The notes under the pieces are model-generated. The model did not search any database and was not told the DNA's origin. It saw nothing but the letters and a program-made list of their open reading frames with translations. A stretch of 16,117 bases of DNA from an uncultured Clostridia bacterium (GTDB lineage Bacteria > Bacillota > Clostridia > UMGS1810), in NCBI GenBank assembly GCA_934463115.1, contig CAKSIN010000036.1, forward strand, positions 1-16,117, read 5' to 3'. This document shows, one piece after another, positions 6,128 to 14,280 of this stretch. A program made the position numbers and the translations under genes. The first letter of the stretch is position 1, and each line of letters opens with the position of its first letter.

Positions 6128-8588
6128 TTTCCGCATCCTCCTTTTCGGCATTTTCTTCTGCTTCGGCTTTTTTATCGTCCGGTCTTGAGATGTTGTTGAT
6201 ATTAACACTTGCCTCCATATTGCCGCGGACAATACCGTGGATATCGGCGTCCACAAAGCCGTTTATATATCCGCGCACTCGGCCGTTCACCAGGAATCTG
6301 CCGGTTTCCTTGCGGATGATTTCCGGTTTGTTTATCTTGAATTTGGTTTTTTCTATTATAGTGTCACCGAAAAGCAGTATCTCCGGCAAAACGCACATTA
6401 CGAGGAACATTGATATCAGTGTTCCGGAGCACAGCGCTTTACCGATAGACACAACGGCAGGCTCGGTGCACAGTTTTCCTATCAAAAATCCTGCCGCCGC
6501 CAGAATGGTCCCCGATGTAAATACCGTCGGGAATGCAAAGTTCAGCGCGTTGCACATTGCTTCCTTAATGTGCTTGCTCTTTTTCTCCTCCATGTATCGG
6601 CTGGATATGACGATAGCGTAGTCGATGTTTGCACCCATCTGGATGGAGCTTACGATGAGGTAGCTCAAAAAGAACATCGGCCGCGAGGTAATGTATGGGA
6701 TTGAGAAGTTGATAAGCACGCTTCCCTCGATTACCGCAATCAGCAGCACGGGCAGTCCCGCGCTTTTGAATGTGAACAGCAGGACGAGTATAACGAACAG
6801 TATCGACAGCACACTTACGATGATGTTATCGGTCTTGAATGACTCCGCGAGGTCATAGCTGCTTGTGGAGTTTCCGACGATATACAGGTTTTTGTAGTAT
6901 TTTTTGCACACGCTGTGCATTGTGTCGAGGAAGCCGAACGTTTCGTTGCCCTCTGTCGGCAAATCCAGGTACACCAATATACGGGTGTAGTCTTTGCCCA
7001 CAAGCTGTTTTTGCGCCACATCGAGCTGGTCGTGCAAATCTTCAATATCCTGCGAAAGGTCGTCGTCCAGCTTAATGTATTCGTCCTCTTTAAGGTTATA
7101 CACAAAATTGAATATGTCTATCAGCGGAACGCTGTAGCCGTCGAGGTTGCCCACAAGCTTGCCGTAGTCCGATTTTTCCACGGCATACAGGCCGTACAGT
7201 GTGCGGCACAGCTCAATGTCGATATCGGTAAATTCGGAGAACTGCCGCGGTGTGAGTTTGTCGGTCAGAACATATTCGTCTCTTACCGATATTCCGGCAA
7301 GACCGGTAACCGATTTAACCTCTTTGTGCTTTTCGAGCTCCTGTATCATTTCTTTTTCTTTTTTGTAATTGCCTTTCGGGATTACAATCGCCGCCAGGTT
7401 TTCGTTGCCGAATTCTTCGGTAATCATTTCTGTGGCGATTTGTGTTTCATTCTTTCTGTCGGTTTTTGCCGATGTGGAATCGTACACAAACGGGCACTTG
7501 GACTGGAGCACAAATCCTACTACGATAAGCACCACAAACACGGGCGGTATCACCATACGCAGTTTATACACAACATTTCCGATCCGTGACACATCGGGAA
7601 CAAAGCTTTTGTGCTTGGTTGTGTCGATGTATTTGCCGGCAATCATGAGCAGCCCGGGCATGAGCGTGAATGCGCACAGCAGGCTGAATATAATTGATTT
7701 TATCAGGCACAGACCGAGGTCGAAGCCGAGGCGGAACTGCATGAACATGAGCGCCGCAAGACCGGATATTGTTGTGAGCGAGCTTGCCGATATTTCGGGT
7801 ATGGACTTTGCCAGAGATATTATTACCGCCTCTCTTTGGTTGCTGTACAGGCGCTCCTCACTGTAGTGGTGAATGAGTATGATTGTGTAGTCTATCGACA
7901 GTGCGAGTTGCAGGATAGACGTTACGGAGTTCGACACAAACGAGATTTCGCCGAACATAAAGTTTGTGCCTTTGTTCAGCACCGACGCCGCAATAAATGT
8001 GGCGAGCATAACCGGCACCTCGGCATATGTCTGCGATGTAAACAGCAGCACAAGCACAATTATCAGCGCCGCTATCACAAACACAAGGTTTATCTCCGAC
8101 GCAAGCGTCTTTGATGTGTCGGAATCGCTTTCGGTTATATAGGTGTCGTACTTTGCGAGCGCCTTGCGGATATTTTTGTATCCGTCTTTTGTCTTTTTGC
8201 TGCCGCCCTCGCCCTTGAGGGTGATGCTGTAGAGCGCGGAGCCGTTTTTGTAGTGGCTCTTTGTGTCGTCAAAATCTACCATGCTTACCTCGGGAATGGC
8301 TTTCAGCTTATCCTGCAGCTTTTTGGCGTCTTTGTATGTAATGTTAATTACCATCGCTTTGGCTGTGGAATAGGTTACAAATTCCTTGTTCATAAGTGTG
8401 AGTCCTGCGCGCGTTTCGGTTGAATCGGGGAGGTACTCGGTGATATCGTTGCACACCGACACCCAGTTCTGCGCTATCAGCGAAAACACAAAAGCCGCAA
8501 TATACAGCAGAAAAACAATGTTTCTCTTGTCTGCAATTACGGTAGCAAGTTTTATAAAAAATGATGAGTTATTCTTATGCTTATCCAC
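6099..8588 (-). CDS. MMPL/RND-family transporter
   Basis: This 829-residue membrane protein has the duplicated RND plan. One helix (about 24-40) is followed by an extracellular domain and five helices. A seventh helix near VIPPVFVVLIVVGFVL then leads to a second extracellular domain with a helical, coiled-coil-like stretch and five more helices. Each half has the family signature in its central helix: LSIDYTIILIHHYSEER and ANIDYAIVISSRYMEEK. Such proteins use the proton gradient to export lipids or other hydrophobic molecules, or as drug efflux pumps; the substrate here is unknown. The tail is cytoplasmic and strongly acidic. The start is GTG 8588 after GAGAGGTG. The gene is transcribed from the promoter at 8624-8652, overlaps the GLUG gene downstream and follows a TetR gene, the common regulator-plus-pump arrangement. 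Confidence 0.92.
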   Translation of the reverse strand: MDKHKNNSSFFIKLATVIADKRNIVFLLYIAAFVFSLIAQNWVSVCNDITEYLPDSTETRAGLTLMNKEFVTYSTAKAMVINITYKDAKKLQDKLKAIPEVSMVDFDDTKSHYKNGSALYSITLKGEGGSKKTKDGYKNIRKALAKYDTYITESDSDTSKTLASEINLVFVIAALIIVLVLLFTSQTYAEVPVMLATFIAASVLNKGTNFMFGEISFVSNSVTSILQLALSIDYTIILIHHYSEERLYSNQREAVIISLAKSIPEISASSLTTISGLAALMFMQFRLGFDLGLCLIKSIIFSLLCAFTLMPGLLMIAGKYIDTTKHKSFVPDVSRIGNVVYKLRMVIPPVFVVLIVVGFVLQSKCPFVYDSTSAKTDRKNETQIATEMITEEFGNENLAAIVIPKGNYKKEKEMIQELEKHKEVKSVTGLAGISVRDEYVLTDKLTPRQFSEFTDIDIELCRTLYGLYAVEKSDYGKLVGNLDGYSVPLIDIFNFVYNLKEDEYIKLDDDLSQDIEDLHDQLDVAQKQLVGKDYTRILVYLDLPTEGNETFGFLDTMHSVCKKYYKNLYIVGNSTSSYDLAESFKTDNIIVSVLSILFVILVLLFTFKSAGLPVLLIAVIEGSVLINFSIPYITSRPMFFLSYLIVSSIQMGANIDYAIVISSRYMEEKKSKHIKEAMCNALNFAFPTVFTSGTILAAAGFLIGKLCTEPAVVSIGKALCSGTLISMFLVMCVLPEILLFGDTIIEKTKFKINKPEIIRKETGRFLVNGRVRGYINGFVDADIHGIVRGNMEASVNINNISRPDDKKAEAEENAEKEDAENDKDDKSDN

Positions 8589-8623
8589 TCACAATTCACC
8601 TCTCATAATCAATATGCCTAAAC

Positions 8624-8652
8624 ATTATACACCTTTTGCCGTGCGTATTCAA
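8624..8652 (-). promoter_or_regulatory. Vegetative promoter of the MMPL-GLUG operon
   Basis: On the minus strand TTGAAT (8647-8652) and a perfect TATAAT (8624-8629) are 17 bp apart, the optimal sigma-A spacing. The promoter is about 35 bp before the GTG start of the transporter and lies after the tetR stop codon. The pump operon can therefore be driven separately from tetR. Confidence 0.8.
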
Positions 8653-8669
8653 GGGGCATAGTTCCGCCT

Positions 8670-8707
8670 GTGCCCAAAAATCAGACAAATACCTCCGCGT
8701 GCCCAAA
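8670..8707. promoter_or_regulatory. Direct repeat upstream of the MMPL promoter
   Basis: GTGCCCAAA occurs at 8670-8678 and again at 8699-8707, a 29-bp period (close to three helical turns). In the direction of the pump operon both copies lie just upstream of the -35 box, where an activator could bind. The reading as a regulator site is inference from position alone. Confidence 0.3.
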
Positions 8708-8735
8708 TTTAATGCACGTTATACAGATGCTTGGC

Positions 8736-9293
8736 TTAATTTTTGTTAATTATTCTTATGGCATGCTTGATGTTTACATCAAAGAGTTTGCCGGCTTTTG
8801 CAATAATTTCGTTGATGTCCTCTTTCATGCCGCTGTCCAGCCATTTTTCGAGCAAACCCATAAGCGCAAAGCAGTAAAACCCGGCAATAAACTCGGTGTC
8901 GCGCTCCGATATGTCGAACCCTTTCGCCTCCGACTGCACATATTCGTGTATAACACCGTATACCACGCGCTCAAAATATATCTTGAGCTGATCGCGCTTG
9001 GCAGAGTTGTGCAGGTGATACACCGCGCGCTTGTTTTGCAGGGCAAAATTCGCCGCAGTCAGCAACCGCTCGTTCCACGAAACGCGCTCAAGGTGCAGCT
9101 TTAATATCTTGTTCGCTTCGCTTTGAAGAATTTCGTCCACCAGCGCATATATGTCTTTAAAATTATAGTAGAACGTGTTTCGGTTTATTCCGCAGTCTGC
9201 CACAATGTCTTTTATGGTAATTTTGTCAAACGGTGTTTCGTTCAGCAGCTTCATAAAAGACTGCATTATGGCGGCTTTTGTAAATTTTGACAT
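8736..9293 (-). CDS. TetR/AcrR-family transcriptional regulator
   Basis: This 185-residue protein has an N-terminal TetR helix-turn-helix (FDKITIKDIVADCGINRNTF, then YYNFKDIYALVDEIL, about residues 20-55) and an all-helical C-terminal ligand-binding and dimer domain resembling the TetR_C_8 type. It probably represses the adjacent pump operon and itself. The start is ATG 9293, with GGAGGGAG 5-12 nt upstream; a longer frame from 9344 overlaps the tetR promoter and has no ribosome binding site. The stop lies 147 bp before the transporter start, with the pump promoter in the gap. The inducer is unknown. Size and layout are normal for the family. Confidence 0.93.
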   Translation of the reverse strand: MSKFTKAAIMQSFMKLLNETPFDKITIKDIVADCGINRNTFYYNFKDIYALVDEILQSEANKILKLHLERVSWNERLLTAANFALQNKRAVYHLHNSAKRDQLKIYFERVVYGVIHEYVQSEAKGFDISERDTEFIAGFYCFALMGLLEKWLDSGMKEDINEIIAKAGKLFDVNIKHAIRIINKN

Positions 9294-9315
9294 TGCACTC
9301 CCTCCGTTTGCCATT

Positions 9316-9344
9316 ATTTTAACATATGAATCGCGGTTTTGCAA
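9316..9344 (-). promoter_or_regulatory. Promoter of tetR
   Basis: Minus-strand TTGCAA (9339-9344) and TAAAAT (9316-9321) are spaced by 17 bp, about 25 bp before the tetR start. The -35 box overlaps the palindrome at 9342-9353. Confidence 0.65.
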
Positions 9345-9353
9345 TAGGTATTG
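9342..9353. promoter_or_regulatory. Candidate TetR operator
   Basis: CAATAGGTATTG is a perfect palindrome (5-bp arms, 2-bp centre) overlapping the tetR -35 element, a usual place for an autorepressor to bind. A related half site, TATTGATT, occurs on the plus strand at 9349-9356 and on the minus strand at 8607-8614, between the pump promoter and its start codon. This weakly supports a shared regulator. Confidence 0.4.
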
Positions 9354-9444
9354 ATTCGTTTTTTAAAGAATAAATTGATGATTTGCATGTAAAATATTAT
9401 TTTAGTGCGACTTTGTGTAAAACAGAGAAAATGGTAAAATGATA

Positions 9445-9473
9445 TTGCTTTTGTTCGAGTTTTGGAATATAAT
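9445..9473 (+). promoter_or_regulatory. Promoter of the restriction-modification cassette
   Basis: TTGCTT (9445-9450) and a perfect TATAAT (9468-9473) are separated by 17 bp, ending 26 bp before the methylase start. No other good promoter is evident before the later genes, which are tightly packed, so the cassette is probably one transcript with the methylase made first. Confidence 0.75.
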
Positions 9474-9499
9474 ATATGTTAACAAAGGAGTGTAGCTAT

Positions 9500-10570
9500 A
9501 TGGAAATTATGTCTGCAAGAGAAGCTGCTGTCAAATGGGGAATTTCACAAAGGCGAGTGGCTGTTCTTTGCTCGGAAAACAGAATAGCAAATGCAGAAAT
9601 GATAGGCAATATGTGGGTAATGCCCTCAAATGCAAAAAAACCTATCGATGCCAGAAGCACAAGATATGCAAATACAGATTTAAATGCAGTAAAACCTTTT
9701 TTGAAATGGGCAGGCGGAAAAGGACAGCTACTGAAAGAAATTGAAAAATATTATCCGTTTGATGACGGTAAAATTACAAAATATGCCGAGCCGTTTGTCG
9801 GCGGCGGTGCAGTTTTGTTTGATATACTTAATAAATATGAGTTAAAAGAAATCTATATCAGCGATATTAATGCTGAACTCATAAATACCTATCGCATTAT
9901 TCGGGATGATATTGATACTTTAATTGAAATGCTTATGCACTTGCAGAGTGATTTTGTTCCGTTAGATACTGATGAGCGTAAAAAGTATTATATGAATAAA
10001 CGCGAGCGTTTCAATGATTTAAAAATAAACGGCGATGAAAATGTCAATATTGAGAAAGCGGCGCTGATGATATTCTTAAATAAAACATGCTTTAACGGTT
10101 TGTTTCGAGTGAACAAAAAGGGATTGTTTAATGTTCCTATGGGGGCATATAAAAATCCTTTGATTTGTGATGAAAATAATCTTAGGGCGGTATCTGATAA
10201 ATTACAAAGAGTGACTATTGTATGCGGAGATTATAGAAAATCGGCTGAATTTATTGATAAAAATACTTTCGCTTATTTTGATCCGCCATACAGACCGATT
10301 ACCGATACTGCGAGTTTTACTGCATATACTGAAACTTTGTTTAATGACGAAGAACAGGTCGGACTTGCACATTTTGTTGACAATATGCACAGAAAAGGCG
10401 CTAAGATCGTTGTCAGTAATTCTGATCCGAAAAACTCAAATACACAGGATGAGTTCTTTGACAACATTTATTCTACTCATAAAATCAAACGAGTAGAGGC
10501 TGCGCGAATGATTAATTGCAATAGTGAAGCAAGAGGAAAAATTAAAGAATTGCTTATCAGTAATTTTTAA
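9500..10570 (+). CDS. Dam-type DNA adenine N6-methyltransferase with N-terminal HTH (M.DpnII-like)
   Basis: This 356-residue protein transfers a methyl group from S-adenosylmethionine to adenine, by family inference in GATC, protecting host DNA from the endonuclease encoded two genes downstream. The Dam/D12 core is complete: LKWAGGKGQLL (about 69-78), the SAM-binding FVGGGAVL (99-106), KTCFNGLFRVN and the catalytic DPPY (261-264). Residues 1-50 add a small excisionase-like helix-turn-helix (SAREAAVKWGISQRRVAVLC) not found in E. coli Dam, which may bias target choice or bind the cassette promoter. The start is ATG 9500 behind AAGGAG; an in-frame ATG at 9476 sits directly after the -10 box and is rejected. 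The gene is visibly AT-rich compared with its neighbours. Confidence 0.92.
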   Translation: MEIMSAREAAVKWGISQRRVAVLCSENRIANAEMIGNMWVMPSNAKKPIDARSTRYANTDLNAVKPFLKWAGGKGQLLKEIEKYYPFDDGKITKYAEPFVGGGAVLFDILNKYELKEIYISDINAELINTYRIIRDDIDTLIEMLMHLQSDFVPLDTDERKKYYMNKRERFNDLKINGDENVNIEKAALMIFLNKTCFNGLFRVNKKGLFNVPMGAYKNPLICDENNLRAVSDKLQRVTIVCGDYRKSAEFIDKNTFAYFDPPYRPITDTASFTAYTETLFNDEEQVGLAHFVDNMHRKGAKIVVSNSDPKNSNTQDEFFDNIYSTHKIKRVEAARMINCNSEARGKIKELLISNF

Positions 10571-10581
10571 GGAGAATTGGT

Positions 10582-11118
10582 ATGGATATCAGAAAAGGTG
10601 CTCAACTTATAGAAAATGGCACGAAAAAGGCAATTATTGAATTTGTGTTTACCGACTATATTATTTATGTTTTTCAAGGAAATTTATCTCAGTTTGATAT
10701 TGTGATTAAATATAAAAAAGACGGTAAGCGCATTAGAACACCGAAACATATTCATTGGGTAGTCGATATTCTGATGAAAATGCAAGGAAATGAAGAACTT
10801 ACGAAGAAATATCTTTTAGCAATACAAAATTGCTGGAATAAATGTGTGCCGCTTTCAAATAATGATTTTGAAACCTTAAAGACTTTAATTGAAAATGGTG
10901 AAAAAGATATTGAAATAGGACAGTATTTTGCCCTAAATCCTTTTGGCGAATATGATGTTGAATTTCTATATGTGTTAATGGAATTGTTGGCTGTGCAAGA
11001 AAAAACTAATAGAGCGGATGCATATATGTTTGGTAAAATCATAGAAGAATTACTTGAAGCCGACAGGGATATTTTCAAAATCATTTCTACGGCAGGTTTT
11101 GGCGGAAGAAGGAGTTAA
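10582..11118 (+). CDS. Unrecognised protein inside the DpnII cassette
   Basis: This 178-residue soluble protein has no signal peptide, membrane segment or motif I can name. The N-terminus is predicted to alternate strands (IIEFVFTDYIIYVFQ, FDIVIKYKK), and the rest looks mainly helical and acidic (LIENGEKDIEIGQYFALN, YMFGKIIEELLEADRDIFKI). It ends in a basic tail, GFGGRRS. The start ATG 10582 follows AAGGAG. It lies 11 bp after the methylase stop and ends 1 bp before the endonuclease start, so it is co-translated with the R and M genes. That position suggests a role in the system, perhaps control, an accessory subunit or immunity, but nothing in the residues proves it. Confidence 0.8.
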   Translation: MDIRKGAQLIENGTKKAIIEFVFTDYIIYVFQGNLSQFDIVIKYKKDGKRIRTPKHIHWVVDILMKMQGNEELTKKYLLAIQNCWNKCVPLSNNDFETLKTLIENGEKDIEIGQYFALNPFGEYDVEFLYVLMELLAVQEKTNRADAYMFGKIIEELLEADRDIFKIISTAGFGGRRS

Positions 11119-11119
11119 T

Positions 11120-12001
11120 ATGTCAAACAGAAATTTTAGCGCTTGGTTATCCGGTTTTCGTGATAGCATCGCAGACTATGGCTATTACATAGATTTTGAA
11201 AAGGTTCATAGAAATGTGTATGGAATCAAGGTTGAACTTAATATCTTAAATTCTCTCATTGGCTCTAAAAATATAGAAGCTGATTTTGAGAATTTGATGA
11301 GAAAATATCCCGAAGTATTAAAGTGTATCCCTCTGCTCTTAGCAGTTCGAGCAAACGAAATCTACTGTCAGGATGAAAATGGCGGTCATTTATTCCAATT
11401 TGATTTTGAAAAATATCCGCCGAATAGTTACGCTCATTATGAGAGATACAAGTATTTTATGCGTGAAACCGGATTGTTTGATTTGTTGGAAAATCATATA
11501 GTGAACAATTTGATAGACTATGCAACCGGTGTTGAAACAGGTCTTGATTCCAATGGTCGAAAAAACCGTGGCGGTCATCTTATGGAAGATTTAGTTGAGA
11601 GCTTTATTCAAAAAGCAGGTTTTGTAAAAGGTGTCAATTACTTCAAAGAAATGTATATTCACCAAATTACAGACAAATGGAACATAAACTTATCGGCTAT
11701 TTCCAATCAAGGCAAAATGGAAAAGCGTTTCGATTATGTGATTAAAACACCTAATATGATTTATGGCATCGAAACAAATTTTTACAGAAGCGGCGGCAGT
11801 AAGCTGAATGAAACAGCTCGGAGCTATAAAACACTGGCATTAGAAACTGATACCATAGGTGGATTTACATTTGTATGGTTTACAGACGGAAGAGGTTGGA
11901 TAAGTGCAAGACACAATCTTGAAGAAGCATTTGATGTTATGGAGCATATTTATAATATAAATGATTTGGAAAACGGGATAATTCAAGAGGTTTTTAAATA
12001 A
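11120..12001 (+). CDS. DpnII-family type II restriction endonuclease (predicted GATC)
   Basis: This 293-residue protein is close in length to R.DpnII and similar to it throughout: FSAWLSGFRDSIADYGYYID, ELNILNSLIGSKNIEADF, YPEVLKCIPLLLA, LIDYATGVETGLDSNGRKNR and SKLNETARSYK. DpnII cuts unmethylated GATC in double-stranded DNA. A probable active site in the C-terminal half is RFDYVIK (D205) followed by YGIETNF (E218, N220). The start ATG 11120 follows AAGGAG at the very end of the previous gene; a longer in-frame extension to 11054 overlaps that gene and has no better site. Its stop overlaps the next start by 1 bp (TAATG). GATC occurs many times in this window, so protection by the linked methylase is required. 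Confidence 0.95.
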   Translation: MSNRNFSAWLSGFRDSIADYGYYIDFEKVHRNVYGIKVELNILNSLIGSKNIEADFENLMRKYPEVLKCIPLLLAVRANEIYCQDENGGHLFQFDFEKYPPNSYAHYERYKYFMRETGLFDLLENHIVNNLIDYATGVETGLDSNGRKNRGGHLMEDLVESFIQKAGFVKGVNYFKEMYIHQITDKWNINLSAISNQGKMEKRFDYVIKTPNMIYGIETNFYRSGGSKLNETARSYKTLALETDTIGGFTFVWFTDGRGWISARHNLEEAFDVMEHIYNINDLENGIIQEVFK

Positions 12002-12750
12002 TGGCAGAGAAGAAAATAAAAAAATGGGAGCCGGAAGATTTTGAACTTGAAATGACTACACACTGGTCTTTCCCAAAGCGTGGTGATTGGGCAACTCACG
12101 ATGCAAAATGGCGTGGAAATTGGTCACCTTATATACCCAGAAATATAATATTAAGATATTCCGGGGAGGGGGATTTGGTTCTTGATCAGTTTGCCGGAGG
12201 AGGCACTACCCTTGTTGAAGCGAAACTTTTAAACCGTGATATAATAGGGGTGGATATAAATGACATTGCCCTTGAACGATGCAGGGAAAAGACGAATTTT
12301 GAATATGAGTCGGCAAAAGGAAAAGTGTATATTAAAAAAGGCGACGCAAGGAAGCTTGATTTTGTGCCGGACGAAAGCATTGACTTAATATGTACTCATC
12401 CGCCGTATGCTGATATTATTAAATACAGTGATGGTATTGATGGCGATTTATCTCAGCTAAAAGTCAAGGATTTCCTCGAAGAAATGAAAAGGGTTGCGGC
12501 AGAAAGCTACCGTGTGCTTAAAAAGGATAAATTCTGTGCCATCCTTATGGGCGACACAAGGCAAAAGGGCTGTATGATACCTATGTCATTTGATGTAATG
12601 CGTATCTTTGAAGATGCAGGATTTAAGCTGAAAGAGCTTATTATAAAAGAACAGCACAATTGCAAGGCAACAGGATATTGGAAAACAAATAGTGTGAAAT
12701 ATAATTTTTTGCTTATTGCACATGAATACCTGTTTGTTTTTAGAAAGTAA
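12001..12750 (+). CDS. Second DNA methyltransferase of the cassette
   Basis: This 249-residue SAM-dependent amino-methyltransferase has motif I at 62-70 (DQFAGGGTT) and the catalytic-type motif HPPY at 133-136, followed by ADIIKYSDGIDGDLS. Upstream, KWRGNWSPYIPRNIILRY resembles the region before motif I in beta-class enzymes. However, motif I comes before the PPY motif here, the reverse of beta-class enzymes such as DpnA. It therefore could be an N6-adenine or N4-cytosine enzyme. There is little room for a large target-recognition domain. Its start overlaps the endonuclease stop, so translation is coupled. In DpnII systems a second methylase protects single-stranded incoming DNA; a similar role here is inference. 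Confidence 0.85.
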   Translation: MAEKKIKKWEPEDFELEMTTHWSFPKRGDWATHDAKWRGNWSPYIPRNIILRYSGEGDLVLDQFAGGGTTLVEAKLLNRDIIGVDINDIALERCREKTNFEYESAKGKVYIKKGDARKLDFVPDESIDLICTHPPYADIIKYSDGIDGDLSQLKVKDFLEEMKRVAAESYRVLKKDKFCAILMGDTRQKGCMIPMSFDVMRIFEDAGFKLKELIIKEQHNCKATGYWKTNSVKYNFLLIAHEYLFVFRK

Positions 12751-12770
12751 TAATTTTAGAGTATGTGTCA

Positions 12771-12813
12771 TAAAACAACCGCCGTACCCAACAGGAGCAC
12801 GGCGGTTGTTTTA
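12771..12813. terminator. Bidirectional rho-independent terminator
   Basis: TAAAACAACCGCCGT (12771-12785) pairs perfectly with 12799-12813 over 15 bp, with a 13-nt loop. The stem is GC-rich in the middle and ends in an A-run/T-run on either strand. It lies between the convergent cassette (stop 12750) and terminase gene (stop 12826), and can end transcription from both sides. Confidence 0.9.
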
Positions 12814-12825
12814 CAGGAATGAAAA

Positions 12826-14280
12826 TTACATTCTGTAAAAGTTATATTTATCGTATTGATTATTTTGATTCAGCAAATCGAGGGGATCGTCGCCGGGGAG
12901 AGTGACCGAAGAATTTTTTCTCGGAGAAATCGGATTCTCCATAAGAACATAACGAACACAATCGTAGATGTGATCCTCGCCCGACGAATCTATATCCTCA
13001 ACATTCACCTGATCGTATACAAGTGACGGAACAGTGCGTATGAATCCCGGACATGTGTTGAACACATACATCATGGGGACACCGTCGGAATCAAAAGAAA
13101 ACCTGTAATGAAACTGCATTTTTCCCGCGAGCCTTTCGTTGTCGCCGTAGTCAAAGAACACTCCCTCGCGCGCAAACATGTCGGCAATGCTTTCGCCCGT
13201 TTCCGCCTTGGATATTGCCGGATCGGCAATGCCGTGGATTTTTCGCCCTTTCAGATTGGGGTGCTCGCGCTCCATGCGCTTGATCGCCGCCGCTATTTCC
13301 TGCGGTGTGTAGCGGACACCCTCGTTGGGCGTTTTTGTGCAGCCGTACAGCTCGGCTATCACATATATTCTGCCGTCGTGGTCTACAGCCATCCATTCCG
13401 TGGCAAACGGTCTGGAGTAGCCGAAGTCGAATCCGCGGTAGATTTTCCATTCTTTCGGAATACAAAACGGGGTTATTACATGCGTGTATTTTCTGTCGAG
13501 GTAGTGGGAACTGTCGTTCTTCCACTCGGTGAATACCTGCCCGGCAAAGCTGTCCCAGTCGCCGTAGAGAAGCGCCTTTTTTTCTTTTTCGGGCAAAAGC
13601 GAAAGATTCGCAAGGTAGTTCGGATCGTTTTTGAGCAGCTCGGCATTGTCAAAAACCGTAGACGGAACAAAAATCCTGCTCCGCTCCATTTCAATCTGCT
13701 TGCCGTCGGGATCCGTTATCTGCATTTTGGTTTTTATCGGAGTGAGCGGGGGAGCGGCTGTTATAAACCGCTCCTTCACCCAGCTGTGGCCTATTCCGCC
13801 GGGGTTTGTCGTGGCGCGTATGTAGCACCTTGTACCGCCGCCGGAGGGGCGGTTTCGGGAGAACATATATGAGTATTCGTCCCAGGTAAAGTGCGTGAGC
13901 TCGTCGAATGCAATAAAGTCGTAGCGCTTTCCCTGGTAGTTGATTCTGTCTTTTGTGTGCTGCATAGCTCCGAAATAGATTTTTGCTCCGGACGGAAAAT
14001 TCCAGAAATGCTTGCTGTCGTTGTATACCGCCTTTGGGTATGCCGCGCTGTACAGCTCGCGGCTCCTGTCGATAAGCTCGGACAGCTGAGGGTATGTTTT
14101 TCTGAGGATAAGGGCACGGTAGTTGGAAACATTCACCTGGCGCAGCGCTTCGGTTAAAAGTGCGTCGGATTTTCCGCCGCCTGCCGCACCGCCGTAAAGA
14201 GCCTCGTATTCACTGCGCGACTGAAACACAGCCTGCTTATTCTGCGGCCTCCATATCGTCTTTTTCATTATCATCATCAC
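12826..14280 (-). CDS. Phage terminase large subunit
   Basis: This is a 484-residue packaging motor and nuclease. The ATPase half has Walker A GGAAGGGKS (30-38) and Walker B FIAFDE (122-127), followed by the coupling-type motif RATTNPGG. The nuclease half has RGFDFGYSRP, HGIADPAISK and SGEDHIYDCVRY, with acidic residues positioned as in the RNase-H-like terminase nuclease. The length is normal for a siphophage-type large terminase. The start could be any of several clustered ATGs (14280, 14277, 14274 or 14268) after GAGGGTG. It overlaps the small-subunit gene by 44 bp. It is the last gene of the phage operon and ends at the terminator next to the restriction cassette. No frameshift is seen. 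Confidence 0.95.
   Translation of the reverse strand: MMMIMKKTIWRPQNKQAVFQSRSEYEALYGGAAGGGKSDALLTEALRQVNVSNYRALILRKTYPQLSELIDRSRELYSAAYPKAVYNDSKHFWNFPSGAKIYFGAMQHTKDRINYQGKRYDFIAFDELTHFTWDEYSYMFSRNRPSGGGTRCYIRATTNPGGIGHSWVKERFITAAPPLTPIKTKMQITDPDGKQIEMERSRIFVPSTVFDNAELLKNDPNYLANLSLLPEKEKKALLYGDWDSFAGQVFTEWKNDSSHYLDRKYTHVITPFCIPKEWKIYRGFDFGYSRPFATEWMAVDHDGRIYVIAELYGCTKTPNEGVRYTPQEIAAAIKRMEREHPNLKGRKIHGIADPAISKAETGESIADMFAREGVFFDYGDNERLAGKMQFHYRFSFDSDGVPMMYVFNTCPGFIRTVPSLVYDQVNVEDIDSSGEDHIYDCVRYVLMENPISPRKNSSVTLPGDDPLDLLNQNNQYDKYNFYRM

Noticed and set aside
6915..7589. Plus-strand open frame of 224 codons opposite the MMPL gene
   Set aside because: It is antisense to an intact transporter and has no recognisable domain or start signal.
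9476..9499. Longer methylase start at 9476
   Set aside because: That ATG is 3 bp after the -10 box, so it would be near or before the transcription start. ATG 9500 has AAGGAG at a good distance.
13108..13872. Plus-strand open frame of 254 codons opposite the terminase
   Set aside because: It is antisense to an intact large terminase with clear Walker motifs. Its sequence looks like a mirror frame and has no known pattern.
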